Assembly: GCA_949825065.1 (NCBI GenBank)
Contig: OX463845.1
Location: forward strand, 25,336,728 to 25,400,727
DNA: 64,000 nucleotides
Direction: 5' to 3'
Source of the DNA: Odontocerum albicorne
Taxonomy: Eukaryota > Arthropoda > Insecta > Trichoptera > Odontoceridae
Shown: positions 47,740 to 58,889 of the stretch, piece by piece
How positions within the stretch are numbered: the first letter of the stretch is position 1
Layout of the letters: each line of letters opens with the position of its first letter
The notes under the pieces: model-generated
Databases searched by the model: none
The model's input: the letters and a program-made list of their open reading frames with translations, nothing else
What the model was told of the DNA's origin: nothing
Translations under genes and position numbers: made by a program

Positions 47740-48914
47740 TATTACTGATGAAACCCAATAAAAAAGGTTTAAAAATATCCGTGTTGCAAATTTTCTACTG
47801 TTTGTACTATTGTATACTCGTGTATTAGCGACATCGGAGCATCATATAACAACAATAGTTATTTGCTTCGTTTGGGTAATTAAAAGGTTGAAATTTACTA
47901 TTTACAGTATAAGATGAAACAAGAGTTCCCTATATTGTAATGCATGAAATACCTGCTGGCAGTCGTCTTCCAGGAAGATATCAAAAAATGTTATAGGACA
48001 ACTGGGAGTCGACATCTCAAGAGAGACACTCATGATAAAAAGTTACAAGTCTAATTTTCTCATAAGAAAGAACAACGAATTGATTAAGAAAATTATAAGC
48101 AATTTGTAGCCGCCACGGAATGCGTTGCTCGCAAAAACAATAGTGAAATATAATACATAATATTATAATCATTTGTTCTTGAAAATGATTGCATGAAACA
48201 CCGTCTGAAATAAAAGGAGGAAATTAATCATATTTGACGTTCGACATAATATTTTGCACAATGGGAAAATCTTTTGTGCTAAGCACAATTCCCAGAATCA
48301 AAGGTACATTTATATTGGGTTTTATATGTCAAGCCATTGTCTGCCCAAAGCAGGATAATACGGTTAGGCTTAATTGTGTTGGCCCGAGCCTTCCCACTCT
48401 AGGTTCTACTGGGGTGAAAAGGCCCTTTCGATGTTCCCGTCTAGGTTCCATTACCTACCTTTATGGGGTGAGAAAGCTCTCCCAGTTTACCCTGACGATA
48501 TTGAGACAGTATAGTAGTTAACTACACGTAACATATTTAAATTTGAAGTTTTTCATCAGTCATCAGAAGTCAGTTTATTTTGTATCTTGTTATTGTATAA
48601 TTTTTTGTCCGCATAGTCAAACATGGTACACTTTGTACACATATTGCTGGCGGGGGATAATTGCTTTACAACAATTTTTTCCCCATCAATTAGTATTAGA
48701 GTTTGATAAAATGACAAATAAGAAATTTCTTCAACAAACGTTTTTAAAAAACACGTAACTTGTTAATCAAAATGTATGATTTGGTATAATAGGAACAAAT
48801 TTCTTTTTTTCACTTCTTTCGTATGGTGCCTACCAGCATATCAGAATTGATGATTTGGACTTATTGAACGTGATTGGTAGAAAACATGGTTGGTGTTCAC
48901 CTCCAGAAAAAGAG
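47740..48914. other. unassigned DNA
   Basis: No supported gene. A GC-richer section at 48320-48500 (with GGCCCGAGCCTTCCCACTC and GAAAAGGCCCTTTCGATG) looks like an interspersed repeat of unknown class. The 95-codon frame over it has no motif. Confidence 0.45.
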
Positions 48915-49145
48915 CCCTCGGGCTTAGAATCACTGGAGTGGGCACGGAACTAGCTATTCGTAATTGCACCTATTGACAACACTCACGCATGTAGATTTTT
49001 ATGTACTCGACAAGTTACTTTATGTGCATTTAAAAAATATATAATTGGTTGGAAGAGAAAAAAAAAGTAATACATCGTGAATCGAACCCGAGATGCCCGC
49101 GGGTGGAAATCAAGCGTCTCACCAACTAGGCCACGAAAGTCGTCA
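48915..49145 (-). mobile_element. tRNA-derived SINE (SINE-B), copy 2, best preserved
   Basis: On the minus strand the A box TGGCCTAGTTGG (49122-49133) matches the consensus at 12 of 12 positions. The B box GGTTCGATTCA (49078-49088) matches at 10 of 11, with the boxes about 33 bases apart. The downstream body (lower coordinates) shares blocks with 25115-25345 and 63845-64000. It is pol III-type and non-autonomous. Confidence 0.75.
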
Positions 49146-49309
49146 ATATGGTACTAATAAACAATATTTTTTACTATTGTAATATGATATATTGTAGCTT
49201 TACTTCATACAAAAGATTATTTATCTTCTTTCGTATCAAAAATACTAATTATGCTCAGAATTCTGCAATTTAGACATCAATGGGCGTTCTACAAATTAAG
49301 TCTTCTTCA

Positions 49310-49515
49310 GTGTAAGGCTCCTCGGGCACCGTAGCAAGTGTCACATGGGATGCTCCTCACCACAGATTTGGTACAGAGAATCCACCTATCACGTACCATT
49401 CCCCCATTTGACATGTTGTCCTTGGTTCTCTGATCCCTGTTCGGAGCCTGTTAAGATATTTTCAGGTTCTCCGGGACAGTTCAGAGTCAGGTGCCAAAGT
49501 GTCTACACGCAAAAT
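49310..49515 (+). repeat. dispersed repeat R1, copy 2
   Basis: It shares AAGTGTCACAT, TACAGAGAATCCACCTATC-like, TGTTGTC, CTGTTCGGAGC and AGGTTC blocks with 15965-16140. It is slightly longer and GC-richer than that copy. The open frame across it is not conserved between copies, so it is not protein-coding. Confidence 0.6.
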
Positions 49516-49519
49516 CCAC

Positions 49520-50285
49520 CTCCACTCGTTAATCTTAGTTTTAGAGGTCAATTTCATAAGTCCAATTTCCTTGGTAAAAATTTAACTAAAATATTTAGTG
49601 GGTTATATGTATGTAGTTTCATGATTATCATAAAATGAAACACTTAACCATGTAAATGAGTGACATTAATTTGAATAAGGCTGTTGTAATTTGCTATCCC
49701 GCCACTTGATCTAGCGGCACGCGTCTTGCCTTCTGTCCTCGCTGCCCACTCCGGTGGGCACGAAGAAGAAAAAGCTGTCGAGAGGAGTCTTCTTCTGAAG
49801 CTTTAGAGATTTAATTGCGATACAAAGCAGCCGCCCCGTGCCTGGAGGGAGGGTAATATATACAGTGGTTGAATAGCAGTATTATTTAAAGGTCATAAAA
49901 TATGGTGGGAATTTGAAGATCAAATGAAAAGCGTTAAGGAATAGGATGAATGTGGTTTAAGTGACGCTGTATTTTCTTCGTTTTATTTCCTATTTTCTTA
50001 ATGGTGGTGGCCAAAGTCTAATGTTATCAATCACACTAACGAAGCGAGTGCCCCAGGTTCTGTTCTTGATTGTATCAATTTTGTACTATTTTTTCTCTTA
50101 ATCCGTTTTTTATTTGAATTAATATTTTTCTGTAGCTTATATGCTGCGTATTATATTTTTTTATATCGTTACTAAGCGGCACAAAAAATAGTAGTGTATA
50201 AAAGAAAAGCGCCCTTCGTTAGCGCTGCATAACGAAAGGCTGCAGCATATTAAACCTGCCAATTTCATTGAAACATTGATCTCCT
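49520..50285. other. unassigned DNA with a GC-richer patch
   Basis: 49690-49850 is GC-rich (CTCGCTGCCCACTCCGGTGG) and contains an AGAAGAA/TTCTTCT inverted tract near 49770-49795. No family was recognised. Confidence 0.4.
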
Positions 50286-50289
50286 TGCT

Positions 50290-50410
50290 ATCAGAACTTT
50301 GGGTTTGATCAGTTGAGACTCTGTGCAGGTTTAAGTGTAACAGCTTGCACCCAATAAACCAATACACGCACATGTGATTTCTATCCACAGAACGGCTGAC
50401 AATCATACAC
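50290..50410 (+). repeat. dispersed repeat R3, copy 2
   Basis: It carries TTTGATCAGTTGAGACT and ACAGAACGGCTGACAATCAT, matching in order and spacing the copy at 23225-23350 but without the 44-bp internal duplication. Confidence 0.5.
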
Positions 50411-52149
50411 AATCATGAGAGATAGCGTATCGAGATATTTTTCTCACCTAGTTAGAACTTTGTTAAAAAATAATTTTTGGAAAAAACACATGTTTTATCG
50501 CGTGTTAGTAATTTTAGGTTCCATAGTTTAATGCGTCAAACAGGCGTTATCCTCATAGAACTAATGCTTTCGTGAGACTGGTGAACTCGAAAATATGTAT
50601 GGCAACTATTAACATGATTGACAAGTATAAAAACTAGATAGCCTTAAAATACTTATACGGGATTAAAACTGTGGATTTGAGTAAAAAGAAAAATTATTAT
50701 GTTATTTTTTTCAGAGTTTTTGATTCATTACCCCTTAATATGTATGTAAATGATCAAGGCTCAAGATAAAATGCTTCATTTCCAGTCGGGAGTCTCAAGT
50801 TTTATTCCCAGCTGTGACCAAAAAAATGGCCTGACGAGGCTTTCTCATTGGTCTTGAAGTTCCGAAAAAAAAGTCACATAAGAGTGAACCCGTTAGATCA
50901 TCCCATGTTCAAAGAAAGCAACAAGATAAAATGTCATTGAGATACGAGGATTTTTTTATTAGTTATTAGAATAAAGGAGACATTAAGGTATTTAATAAAC
51001 GAGTACACACACAGGTTATATATATCAATGATATTGTAATTAAACATTTTTTTAAATGATCGTATGTGATATCCATATTGTGAAGTTTTTGACACACGAG
51101 TTTTTTGCCAATAATAAATTTATCAAATATAATGTATTGTCCCAAAAAGTATTTTTTTATATTACATTTTCCGTGTCCATTTCAATCTCCGTCTGCAGGT
51201 ATTGGGATGAAAGGTTAGAGGGGATGTAGAGGATAGAGGAGGGTAAATAAATTGGCAATCAAGCGCCCTCTGACGCGTACCCCCCCTCCACAACCTCCCC
51301 CGGCCGCAGGTACTCCAGGGGCGGACAGGACCTTGCCTGTGACGCGGGTCAATTGATAATGCTGTAGGGTTCACATTTAAATGTCATCAATGTCTTTCAA
51401 ATACCATTCAGTGACCATGAATACCTAACTTAGATAATGTTTATGTGACACTAAAAGTTCCTCTTTAGTTGTTGTCTATGTTTTTGTTAATTTATTTATT
51501 AACGAAATTAATTTATTAACGAAACGATACTCAAATATACTTTACATGACGCTTAAAAAATTAAAATAAAAAAAAAACTTATTTATATCTTATAAAAAAT
51601 TGCAACGTCGGATACAAATGTCTTTCAAAAATGACGCTTAAATAATACCAATATAAATATAAAAGTCGATGAAATATACAAGACTTATAAAATATAACAA
51701 AAAATATTTTTTTTAGGATGTCACTCTTAGAAATGTTATAGGACAAAATAAATAATTGATGTATTTAATATTATATCGACAGCATCCCAGCTTTAATTGA
51801 GGAAGTACTGAAGAAGAACCCTCTGGATCACAACAACATGTATTGTACATTAAAAATGTAGATAATAAATACCAAATCGACACAAATGTTTTATTTTCCC
51901 AATTTATGAATTACAAAGCGCCACTCTCGTTAGGAAATTACTATTGACTCATTTGAACTGTAAAAGGTTCCATGATTTCTAACAGGTGTGAAAACCAATT
52001 TCAGCGAGTATATCGTCGTCTTTGATAGGCCTCGTAATCGAGAATCCTCTCGTCATTCCAACGTCAATTCAGTTGGAAAATGAAGCCGTGTTGTGGAGTT
52101 TATCCTTTCTTTCTTATTTTATCTCATCTTTAAGTAAGTAAGCCGATAT
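50411..52149. other. unassigned DNA with a GC-richer patch
   Basis: 51170-51370 is GC-rich, with C-tracts (ACCCCCCCTCCACAACC). A 70-codon minus-strand frame there is Arg/Pro-rich and unrecognised. The rest is AT-rich. Confidence 0.4.
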
Positions 52150-52200
52150 ACACCACTGCAAACTCACCGGCCACACCGATGTACTGGATCCAATGGCACA
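52150..52200 (+). repeat. dispersed repeat R4, copy 2
   Basis: The blocks TGCAAACTCACCGGCCACAC and TGTACTGGATCCAATGGCA match the minus strand of 19025-19080. Confidence 0.5.
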
Positions 52201-52225
52201 CCTGAAGGGAGAAGATCGAAGCACG

Positions 52226-52425
52226 CTAATATATTTGTTTCCTTTTTTTTAAATAATATATATGACTGACGTCATATGTATCCTCATACCCTCTCGAATA
52301 CCAGGCGGGAAAAAATGCCTGTGTCATTCGAGGGGAGTAGAACAGCGCGGGGCTCGAACCGGCGACCTTCCGCACAGAAGTCCATTGCGTTACCGCGCGG
52401 CCATGTACCTCAAACATATATCGCG
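52226..52425 (-). mobile_element. tRNA-derived SINE (SINE-C)
   Basis: On the minus strand, A-box-like TGGCCGCGCGGTA (52391-52403) is followed by a perfect B box GGTTCGAGCCC (52350-52360). The anticodon and acceptor stems do not form, so it is not a tRNA gene. The head is followed by an unrelated body with TTCCCGCCTGGTATTCGAG. The family differs in head and body from SINE-A and SINE-B. Confidence 0.6.
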
Positions 52426-52429
52426 GCTA

Positions 52430-54030
52430 TCAACGCTATTGTGAATAACCTAATATAGAAACATCAAACTGAATATAATCTGTTTATCAGAGAGTTTTAG
52501 AAGGCGGACATAATTCAATAACCACTTGTAATCGTAGTTAAGAATGTCAGGCGGGGTGGGTTACCAAGACGAAAATGATAAAGTTTCAGAAATTTATTCT
52601 GGATATTTTCTATTGTGTTGGAATGGATAATATATTTAGGTGACCAAATTATTGAGCAATACATTTCTTACGAGTGACGAGTAGAGAACTAGTAATGTAT
52701 ATATGCTATGTAATATATAGTCTCAGTAAAGCTTTGTCATCTATCAAAATAAATGTTAACATTTTTAATAATTTAATTATTATATTATTAATATTATCAT
52801 TATCATCAGCTCTATAACCCAGTATGAGTCTTGGCTACCTGTATGATTTTCTGCCACCTATCTTTCTCAGCAGCACTTCTTCTCAAGCCGTATCAAGATA
52901 TTAATCGAGTGGAAACTCTAAATAAGAAAAATAAGCGTTGGCAGACTGAAGACTCGAAGGTCAAATTATATTGAAGGCATTGTGGGGGAAAATATCCCTT
53001 CAGGGTGGAAGGAAAGGATCAAATGAAACCACTAAAAAAACCTATGTTCAACATCAGAACGAAGAAAGCTGATTAAATCAAGTCAATATTCAATGACATG
53101 AAAGATTCGTATTTTTTTTAAATATTTTTTATCAAAAAGGAACAAGGAACGTATTATTAATAACAATTACTATATAAAAAGACTTCTTTGGCACTTTCCA
53201 TAATCTATTAATGTAAATTTTACTTTAATCCAAAAAAATATTTTAGTTTTCACTCGCCGTCACTGACAATATCATAACTTGAACATTTAAAGATGAAAAT
53301 TAGCTTGAACGTGTATTTTTTTTCCTTTTCGCCGCGCCGCGAGCACTTGTGAGTGGGGTGTGATGGTGAGGGATCGAGGCGAAAGGCAGGGGGGTGGCAT
53401 TGCAGGCTGTACTTGAGATACTAAGTAAGTACTATGAATTATGTTTAGTTATATTTATATTACGGGTATAATTATTATAAGGGGGTTTCTCGATTAGTAA
53501 AATTTGATTTTATTTCATACTTATTTTTAAACCGGTAAAATACGAGTATTCCATTTATTTATGAACTTCTCAAAGTCATCAAGTTAAAAAGGGAGAAACA
53601 GAGAAATGTTCAAATCGGCGCTGAGAATAAAAAATAAAACTTAAATCCCATTCGTAAAACTTTTGACCATTATTCCGAAAAAAATAAAATAAATTACTTA
53701 AAACTTTTACAGACATATTTATTTAACACTTCATTACAAAACTCTCTGGTAGGCAATAACTTTCTACTAATGAAACAAAAATAAATAAAGGAAGTTGCAT
53801 GGTTACCAAAGTATGTTCAAATCATTATTGATGTTTACAAAATTCATGAACAATATACAAACAAGTACAACTATGAAAGCGAGATATCAAACAAAGGAAA
53901 CTGAAAAGATGGTGCAGGGGAAATAACAATCAGGTTTGAAACCCGTTACATAGTAATATAGTTAGTAAACTTAAAAATTGAGAATTTTATCAGTCGTTTT
54001 TTAAAACATGCCAATGACGGAGTGATTCTT
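52430..54030. other. unassigned DNA
   Basis: Possible LINE-derived words at 52910-53030 are too degenerate to call. A GC-rich patch at 53330-53420 (TTCGCCGCGCCGCGAGC) is unexplained. Confidence 0.4.
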
Positions 54031-54036
54031 ACATAC

Positions 54037-54155
54037 GTTTTTATAATAACTGGTTCTGGAGTCTCACTCTCTATATAGTCAAGGACGACGTTAAGAGAAG
54101 AGCGCTGAACTGGGAAAGCCAATAAACAAATATTTGTGAATGAATCCTGAGGGAC
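54037..54155 (-). CDS. possible internal exon, unidentified
   Basis: On the minus strand a codon-like stretch (SFTNICLLAFPVQRSSLNVV, then LDYIESETPEPVIIKT) lies between an acceptor-like GTCCCTCAG and a donor-like GTATGTAAG (54036-54028). The residue composition is more protein-like than that of the neighbours. No family was recognised and short matches to splice signals are common by chance. Confidence 0.2.
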
Positions 54156-54884
54156 CTGAGGGACATACATTTTTTTGAGACTATTCATGTTCTCCAATTG
54201 TTATATATACATATATATTCATTTGTAGACGAGAGTTGGGGGCAGGATTCACGTTGGAAAGTAGATTTCAAAAGGGTTCCTGTCTGAATTTCACTTAAGG
54301 CTTATTTAATAACTTCATTGATTCACTTGCCAATCATGGTCATCATTAGCAACTGAATCAATTATCGGATGTTACACAGCGCTCTGTATCATAAAAGTGG
54401 CATGGTTGGTTACACGAGATAAAAAAAACAAGTTTTGAAAAAATGTCCTGTGATTTTTTTTCACTTATAATCTTAAGTTTTTTAAACACCCCAAACAATT
54501 TGCCCTAAAAGCCACATAGAGAAAACGCCTTAAATAGCGATTGAAATATATTTAAAATAGTTTCCTATATACATTGTTTTAAATAATACTTGATAACTCC
54601 TGTTTTTATCAAAACATTTGATAACTCCTGTTTTTGTGACACTTTCATTCATAGATATTTTTGAACTCTCTAAAAATAAGCTAAAAAAATAATGGTTGTG
54701 CGAAGGGCACAGTAAAAAAAGTCTAACACGTTAAACGCTCGACCGAGTTGTGATTTAAATTTAAGTGTATAATAAGTTCATTAAAGTTAAGTAAAAAAGT
54801 ATTATAAATTTTTTCAAAAATCTTTTCGCCGGATATTTTAAATTAATGAACTTTTTAAAAAGTTATTGTAATGTGATCAATCTT

Positions 54885-55806
54885 TTCCAACCAACCTCTC
54901 TCTCTGTGGTTGCAGTCCTAAGACTGGTTTGCAGCAATTTCAACTCTTCTCCTCCATTCCTCCCTGTCCTGTGCGGCTCTTTTTAAATCTGTATATGTTG
55001 AGCAGCGCACGTCCACCAACAGGTCCTCCAGGTACTCTCGGCGTGGGCGTCCCCTAGAGTTTGTCCCCTCGGTCATACTCTCCATTATGGCATGCAAAAG
55101 GCCCTCTTGTCGTATTATATGACCGATCCATCTTGCACGCCTTTCGGACAAGATCCTAAGCAGGTGCCTTCCTCCTTCGATTCGTTGGAGAACCTCTTCA
55201 TTCGTGATGTGGTCTCTCCAGGAAATTCCTAATAGTCTTCTATAGGACCACATCTCAAAAGCCTCTAGTCTTCGTCTATCTCTTTCGGATAGGCACCATG
55301 TCTCGCAGCCGTACATCAAGATACTCCATACATAGGTCTTGATGAGGAGTATTCTCAGTTTTAGGTCTATATTATTTGATTCTATTATTTTCGACCTTTT
55401 ATTAAATGCAAGTCTGGCCTGATGTATACGGCTGTCGACCTCGCTCTTAGACCGACCGTCCCATGTTATTTTGCTCCCGAGGTAGACAAACTCTTTGGTG
55501 TTCTTTAGTGGTTTACCCGACATCACTATTCTCATCTGGTGTTGCGCTCGGCCTACAGTCAGCAGCTTTGTTTTGTCTTTATTTATCTTCATACTGTAGT
55601 TATTTTGAAGAATGCTTTCCATAGTTGTTAAGGCGTCTTGTAGTTCCTCTTCACTTTCAGCAACCATAGCAATATCGTCAGCGAACCTTATCATATCCAC
55701 CTTTTGCCCGTGTATCTTTTACACCTTCTCTGTGACTCATTCTCTCTCTCAAGTCGTCAATCGCGCTCTGTATATAGGCGTTAAAAAGAACAGGTTCCAA
55801 CCAACC
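54885..55806 (-). mobile_element. 5'-truncated LINE with 12-bp target-site duplication
   Basis: TTCCAACCAACC occurs at 54885-54896 and again at 55795-55806, exactly bordering a minus-strand LINE fragment of 898 bp. The LINE's 5' edge falls inside the RT domain (VLFNAYIQSAIDDL follows immediately). Its 3' edge carries a short GAGAGAGAG-type tail. A perfect duplication and an almost intact frame mark this as the freshest LINE insertion in the window. Confidence 0.85.
54918..55700 (-). CDS. LINE ORF2 C-terminal part (RT palm and post-RT region)
   Basis: A 260-residue open frame begins at the RT active site RFADDIAMVAE. It continues through MKINKDKTKLL, EFVYLGSKITWDG, YGCETW, MWSYRRLLGISWRDHITNEE, ARWIGHIIR and a basic GRPRREYLEDL ending. 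These are the standard blocks of a non-LTR RT and its C-terminal region. Upstream, the frame is lost through an apparent single-base insertion near 55712, after which RT residues continue in another frame to 55794. As a truncated fragment it has no promoter, endonuclease or N-terminal RT half, so it is not functional. Confidence 0.9.
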   Translation of the reverse strand: MDMIRFADDIAMVAESEEELQDALTTMESILQNNYSMKINKDKTKLLTVGRAQHQMRIVMSGKPLKNTKEFVYLGSKITWDGRSKSEVDSRIHQARLAFNKRSKIIESNNIDLKLRILLIKTYVWSILMYGCETWCLSERDRRRLEAFEMWSYRRLLGISWRDHITNEEVLQRIEGGRHLLRILSERRARWIGHIIRQEGLLHAIMESMTEGTNSRGRPRREYLEDLLVDVRCSTYTDLKRAAQDREEWRRRVEIAANQS

Positions 55807-56159
55807 AGAAAGATGTTAAAGAGGCTTTAAGTGAAAACTGGAGTGGAATCTTTCTTAAGAAAACCTGGGTTCCAACGCAAATCGAATACACAACCCACTG
55901 CTTGAAAGTCAGGCCACAAATATCATAGAAAATTGCAACAAAATAATATTTGTGAAAGTAACTGCCCTATATAAGGTTCACGGTCATTATTAAAAAAGAA
56001 GAACAAACATTTCCTATGTGACATCATCTTGAAATTTAATGATATCTTGACATTTAATAAATTTTTCCTACGTAAAATAAACAAAAAATTAAATTATAAT
56101 GTATGAAAAATGAACCAATCTTTTTGAATGAATTAATAAATGATATTCAGTTTTTTTTT
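55807..56159. other. unassigned DNA
   Basis: 55850-55930 has weak resemblance to a minus-strand SINE head (ATCGAATACACAACCC, GGCCACAAAT) but lacks a good A box. Confidence 0.4.
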
Positions 56160-56420
56160 TGTAGAAAAGTGTGAAAAGAAAAATAAACGTGATATATGGG
56201 GGAATAATGATAGGATGGAGTAAGTAAGCTGAGGAATTCTGCTATTTGGGTAGTATTTTTCAGATGGTGAAAGAGTTAAGAAGGATATGGAACGGCGTGT
56301 AGCGATAGGAAATAAAGTCAATGGGGTACTAGAGCATATTTAATCAAACCAGACACTATCAAAACTCAGTCCTTTTTACCTACCCCGACAGGGAAATGGC
56401 GTGAGGGTATGTATGATACG
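56160..56420 (+). pseudogene. LINE relic (family X)
   Basis: CTGAGGAATTCTGCTATTTG (a degenerate EEFCYLGS block) and AGCGATAGGAAATAAAGTCA match the relics at 61670-61760. The copy then ends with CCCCGACAGGGAAATGGCG, the 3'-end motif also seen near 23020 and 27650 on the minus strand. An internal deletion seems to join the two parts. It is noncoding. Confidence 0.6.
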
Positions 56421-56902
56421 TATGTATGTTTAAATTAATAAATAACCAAAAAAGAATCAACCCTTTAAAATGGTATTGGTACTGTTCCTAATTTAATCCT
56501 ACCGACTTATAAGTAAATTATTTTTTTATCACCATATACCGAATGCTAATTCCTTTGATAGTAGAAGTCTAAAGTTATCTTGCGTCGTGAGTAGAATCCG
56601 GAATCCCGAAATTCCTAACCGCCTTGACCAGACCTCCGAACCCCCTCGGTTTCCTTCCTGTCTTGCGGCATTACTTAACAATTTCTAACTTCGGTCAATA
56701 TATTTTGCTTATTTCTGTGATAGACACCGTACTAGCCTGTACTCACTTCGGGGGATTTCCCTCGAGTACTTGTCCCTACATTTCGTACTCCCGTGATAGT
56801 TTGTCGATGACTCAGTTATAAATGAAAACCTACATTTTTACAAATTTTTGACGTGTAAATATCATTTTAACTTCAATTTAACATATCGCTACCCTAATTT
56901 GT
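56421..56902. other. unassigned DNA with a GC-richer patch
   Basis: 56580-56800 is GC-richer and open for 65 codons on the plus strand, without a motif. It could be an interspersed repeat. Confidence 0.35.
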
Positions 56903-58887
56903 AAATTTGCTAACTCCATAAAAACAAACTTTACAGGGCGGCAATAAAACTGCATAACTATTCTAAATTAAATCTCATTAGTATTTTTTTTGTACTAAAA
57001 TATCAAGACGACCAAGAGATACACTCCCAGTAAAAAAAAGTTAAATATCATTCTATCATCATGATTTTATCGATAATTATTGCTGTTAGCAATTTTGCGA
57101 TGGTGAATATTTAAAAATTATTGTTGGAGTTAGCAAAATTGTATCTTAATATTATTTTTTACTGTGGAGGTCTCCTAATATTGAAAAACAAATAATTTTA
57201 AGTATTTTATTTAGATATAAACAATGCAAGAGCGATGATAAAAGACACAAATCAAACAATATAAAACAAGTTATAAAAATATAAATTATAAAAACAAAGC
57301 TTATTTATGCACAATTTTGTTTTATAATATAATGTTGAAACATTAGATTTTGGGGCCAGAAGGACAGCTTATTATTATAGATCCATGGTGAAAACATAAG
57401 TTTGTTCTTCTTTGTCTTTGTTTTTTTCATTTCTGGCTTCTTCTTTCTTCCGTTGGTGTAGTTCGTACTCAGTGGCCGAAAAATTATTTTGTTCATAAGT
57501 AGTACATATGTCACATGCATCTTTTTCAGGATGGAAACCCTCTAAATTAGCCCTTTCAAAATGTTTGAGTAATGAAATAGACGAGAGAGATGTTGTAATA
57601 TATCTTGTTGTGCACCATTCGGTTTTATAAAAAATATAAAGTTCTGATTTTGACCTCCATTCGGGCAACAAGTAATTTTTGGAAGTTCTTTTTCGGCAGA
57701 AATGAGACTTCATTTTTGGCAACTCATTAAAAAAGTTTATAAGATTCTCATAAGCTTCCACAAATCGATTATTGTTGTTTTTTATTTACAATAATTGCCA
57801 TTTTTAATTCTAAACTACCACTTTTCGTCTTCCAGTTTAATACTGTCATCCTATTTAAATCTAATGTAAGCAGAAACATCGTTCTGCATAGCCGTATGCC
57901 AGTCATTCTTTCTTAGAAAATATGTTGTAGACGACACTTTACTGGATTTTTCCGGATCTGTTCAACCCCTCGATCTTTTTACCGGTAAAACTTTCATTAA
58001 CCCATCTTCATAAATTCGTTGTTCTTTCCAATTCAAGTTCCAAAATTGGTTTAAAATATTCATTCTGCCCTTATCCGATATAGAATAACACTTCAAGACA
58101 CCTTTTTCAGAAACATGACATTTACACCTTTTTTAAGTTTTTTATCATTCTTCGGTATTTTATTATTAAATGATCCATTGTTTTCCTTTTTTCTGCCTAA
58201 ATATGTTTTTCCTTTCTCCCTGTTTGCCTTATTCTTAGTAGAGAACCAAGAAGAACTATCTACGTCACACCTTTTCTTTCTTACTTTTTTAGTAGGTTGA
58301 AGTGGTCCATTAGAATAATTTGAATCTGAATTATGTGAATACGGCACTAATGAAATTTTGACTCCTTGGCATCATCACTTAAAATGTCATCAATGGTGTT
58401 AAATACCGTCTCGGATTGTGTTATCATTTCAGTCGAATTTTGTACAATATCCGTATTATCCATAATTATAATATTGTCAGGTTGTGTTTCTATAATTCCT
58501 TTTGATAAATCTTCTGAGTAGTATCCGTATTTACATAATATTATGTGATTTCTGCATTATCACTATCAACGACTAAAATTGGCAATTCCATGAATAAATT
58601 TGGACTTTCTTGAAAACCATCACTCATACGATTTTCTTCATCACTTTTACGATTTTCTCGATTACTCCTACGATTTTCTGTCACTAATCCAACCATAATT
58701 TTTCTTCTGCTATTCATCTATAAAAATAGACAATACTTATAAAAGTATTTTAATGCTTCAAATATTCATATTAATTTAAATAGACACAATTTTGTTTAAG
58801 CCCACCCAGTAATAATTAAAATGCAAAGTTGATGACTCCTGCTGAGCCACACGATGTTTTACATGTGTTGAAAAATTGCTAACTCCC
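56903..58887 (-). mobile_element. putative decayed DNA transposon with GGAGTTAGCAA repeats
   Basis: The word (G)GAGTTAGCAA(A/T)TTT occurs at 56903-56917 (minus), 57126-57141 (plus) and 58871-58887 (minus), with a shortened form at 57084-57098 (plus). The copies at 57126 and 58871 face each other and enclose the pseudogene at 57375-58717. Such repeated words around a transposase-like gene resemble terminal or subterminal binding sites. Exact ends and target duplications were not found, so the borders are provisional. Confidence 0.4.
57375..58717 (-). pseudogene. decayed transposon-like protein gene, family uncertain
   Basis: Reading on the minus strand, an ATG at 58717 opens MNSRRKIMVGLVTENRRSNR with NR-S-DEENR repeats. 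After breaks come a Lys-rich block (58347-58093, VRKKRCDVDSSSWF) and, at 57761-57375, a block with MKSHFCRKRTSKNYLLPEWR, FHPEKDACDICTTYE and a charged QRKKEEARNEKNKDKEE tail. The spacing SHxCR...TS...CDxC and the charged coiled-coil-like stretch recall a widespread uncharacterised transposon-associated protein family in insects and other animals. I cannot name the superfamily with confidence. Several stops and frame changes separate the blocks, and no catalytic triad can be assigned, so it is a pseudogene. Confidence 0.5.
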
Positions 58888-58889
58888 TT

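Noticed and set aside
52262..52458. Plus- and minus-strand 60-63-codon frames and a possible tRNA gene
   Set aside because: The B box is perfect but the anticodon and acceptor stems do not form, and the sequence continues into a non-tRNA body. It is a SINE.
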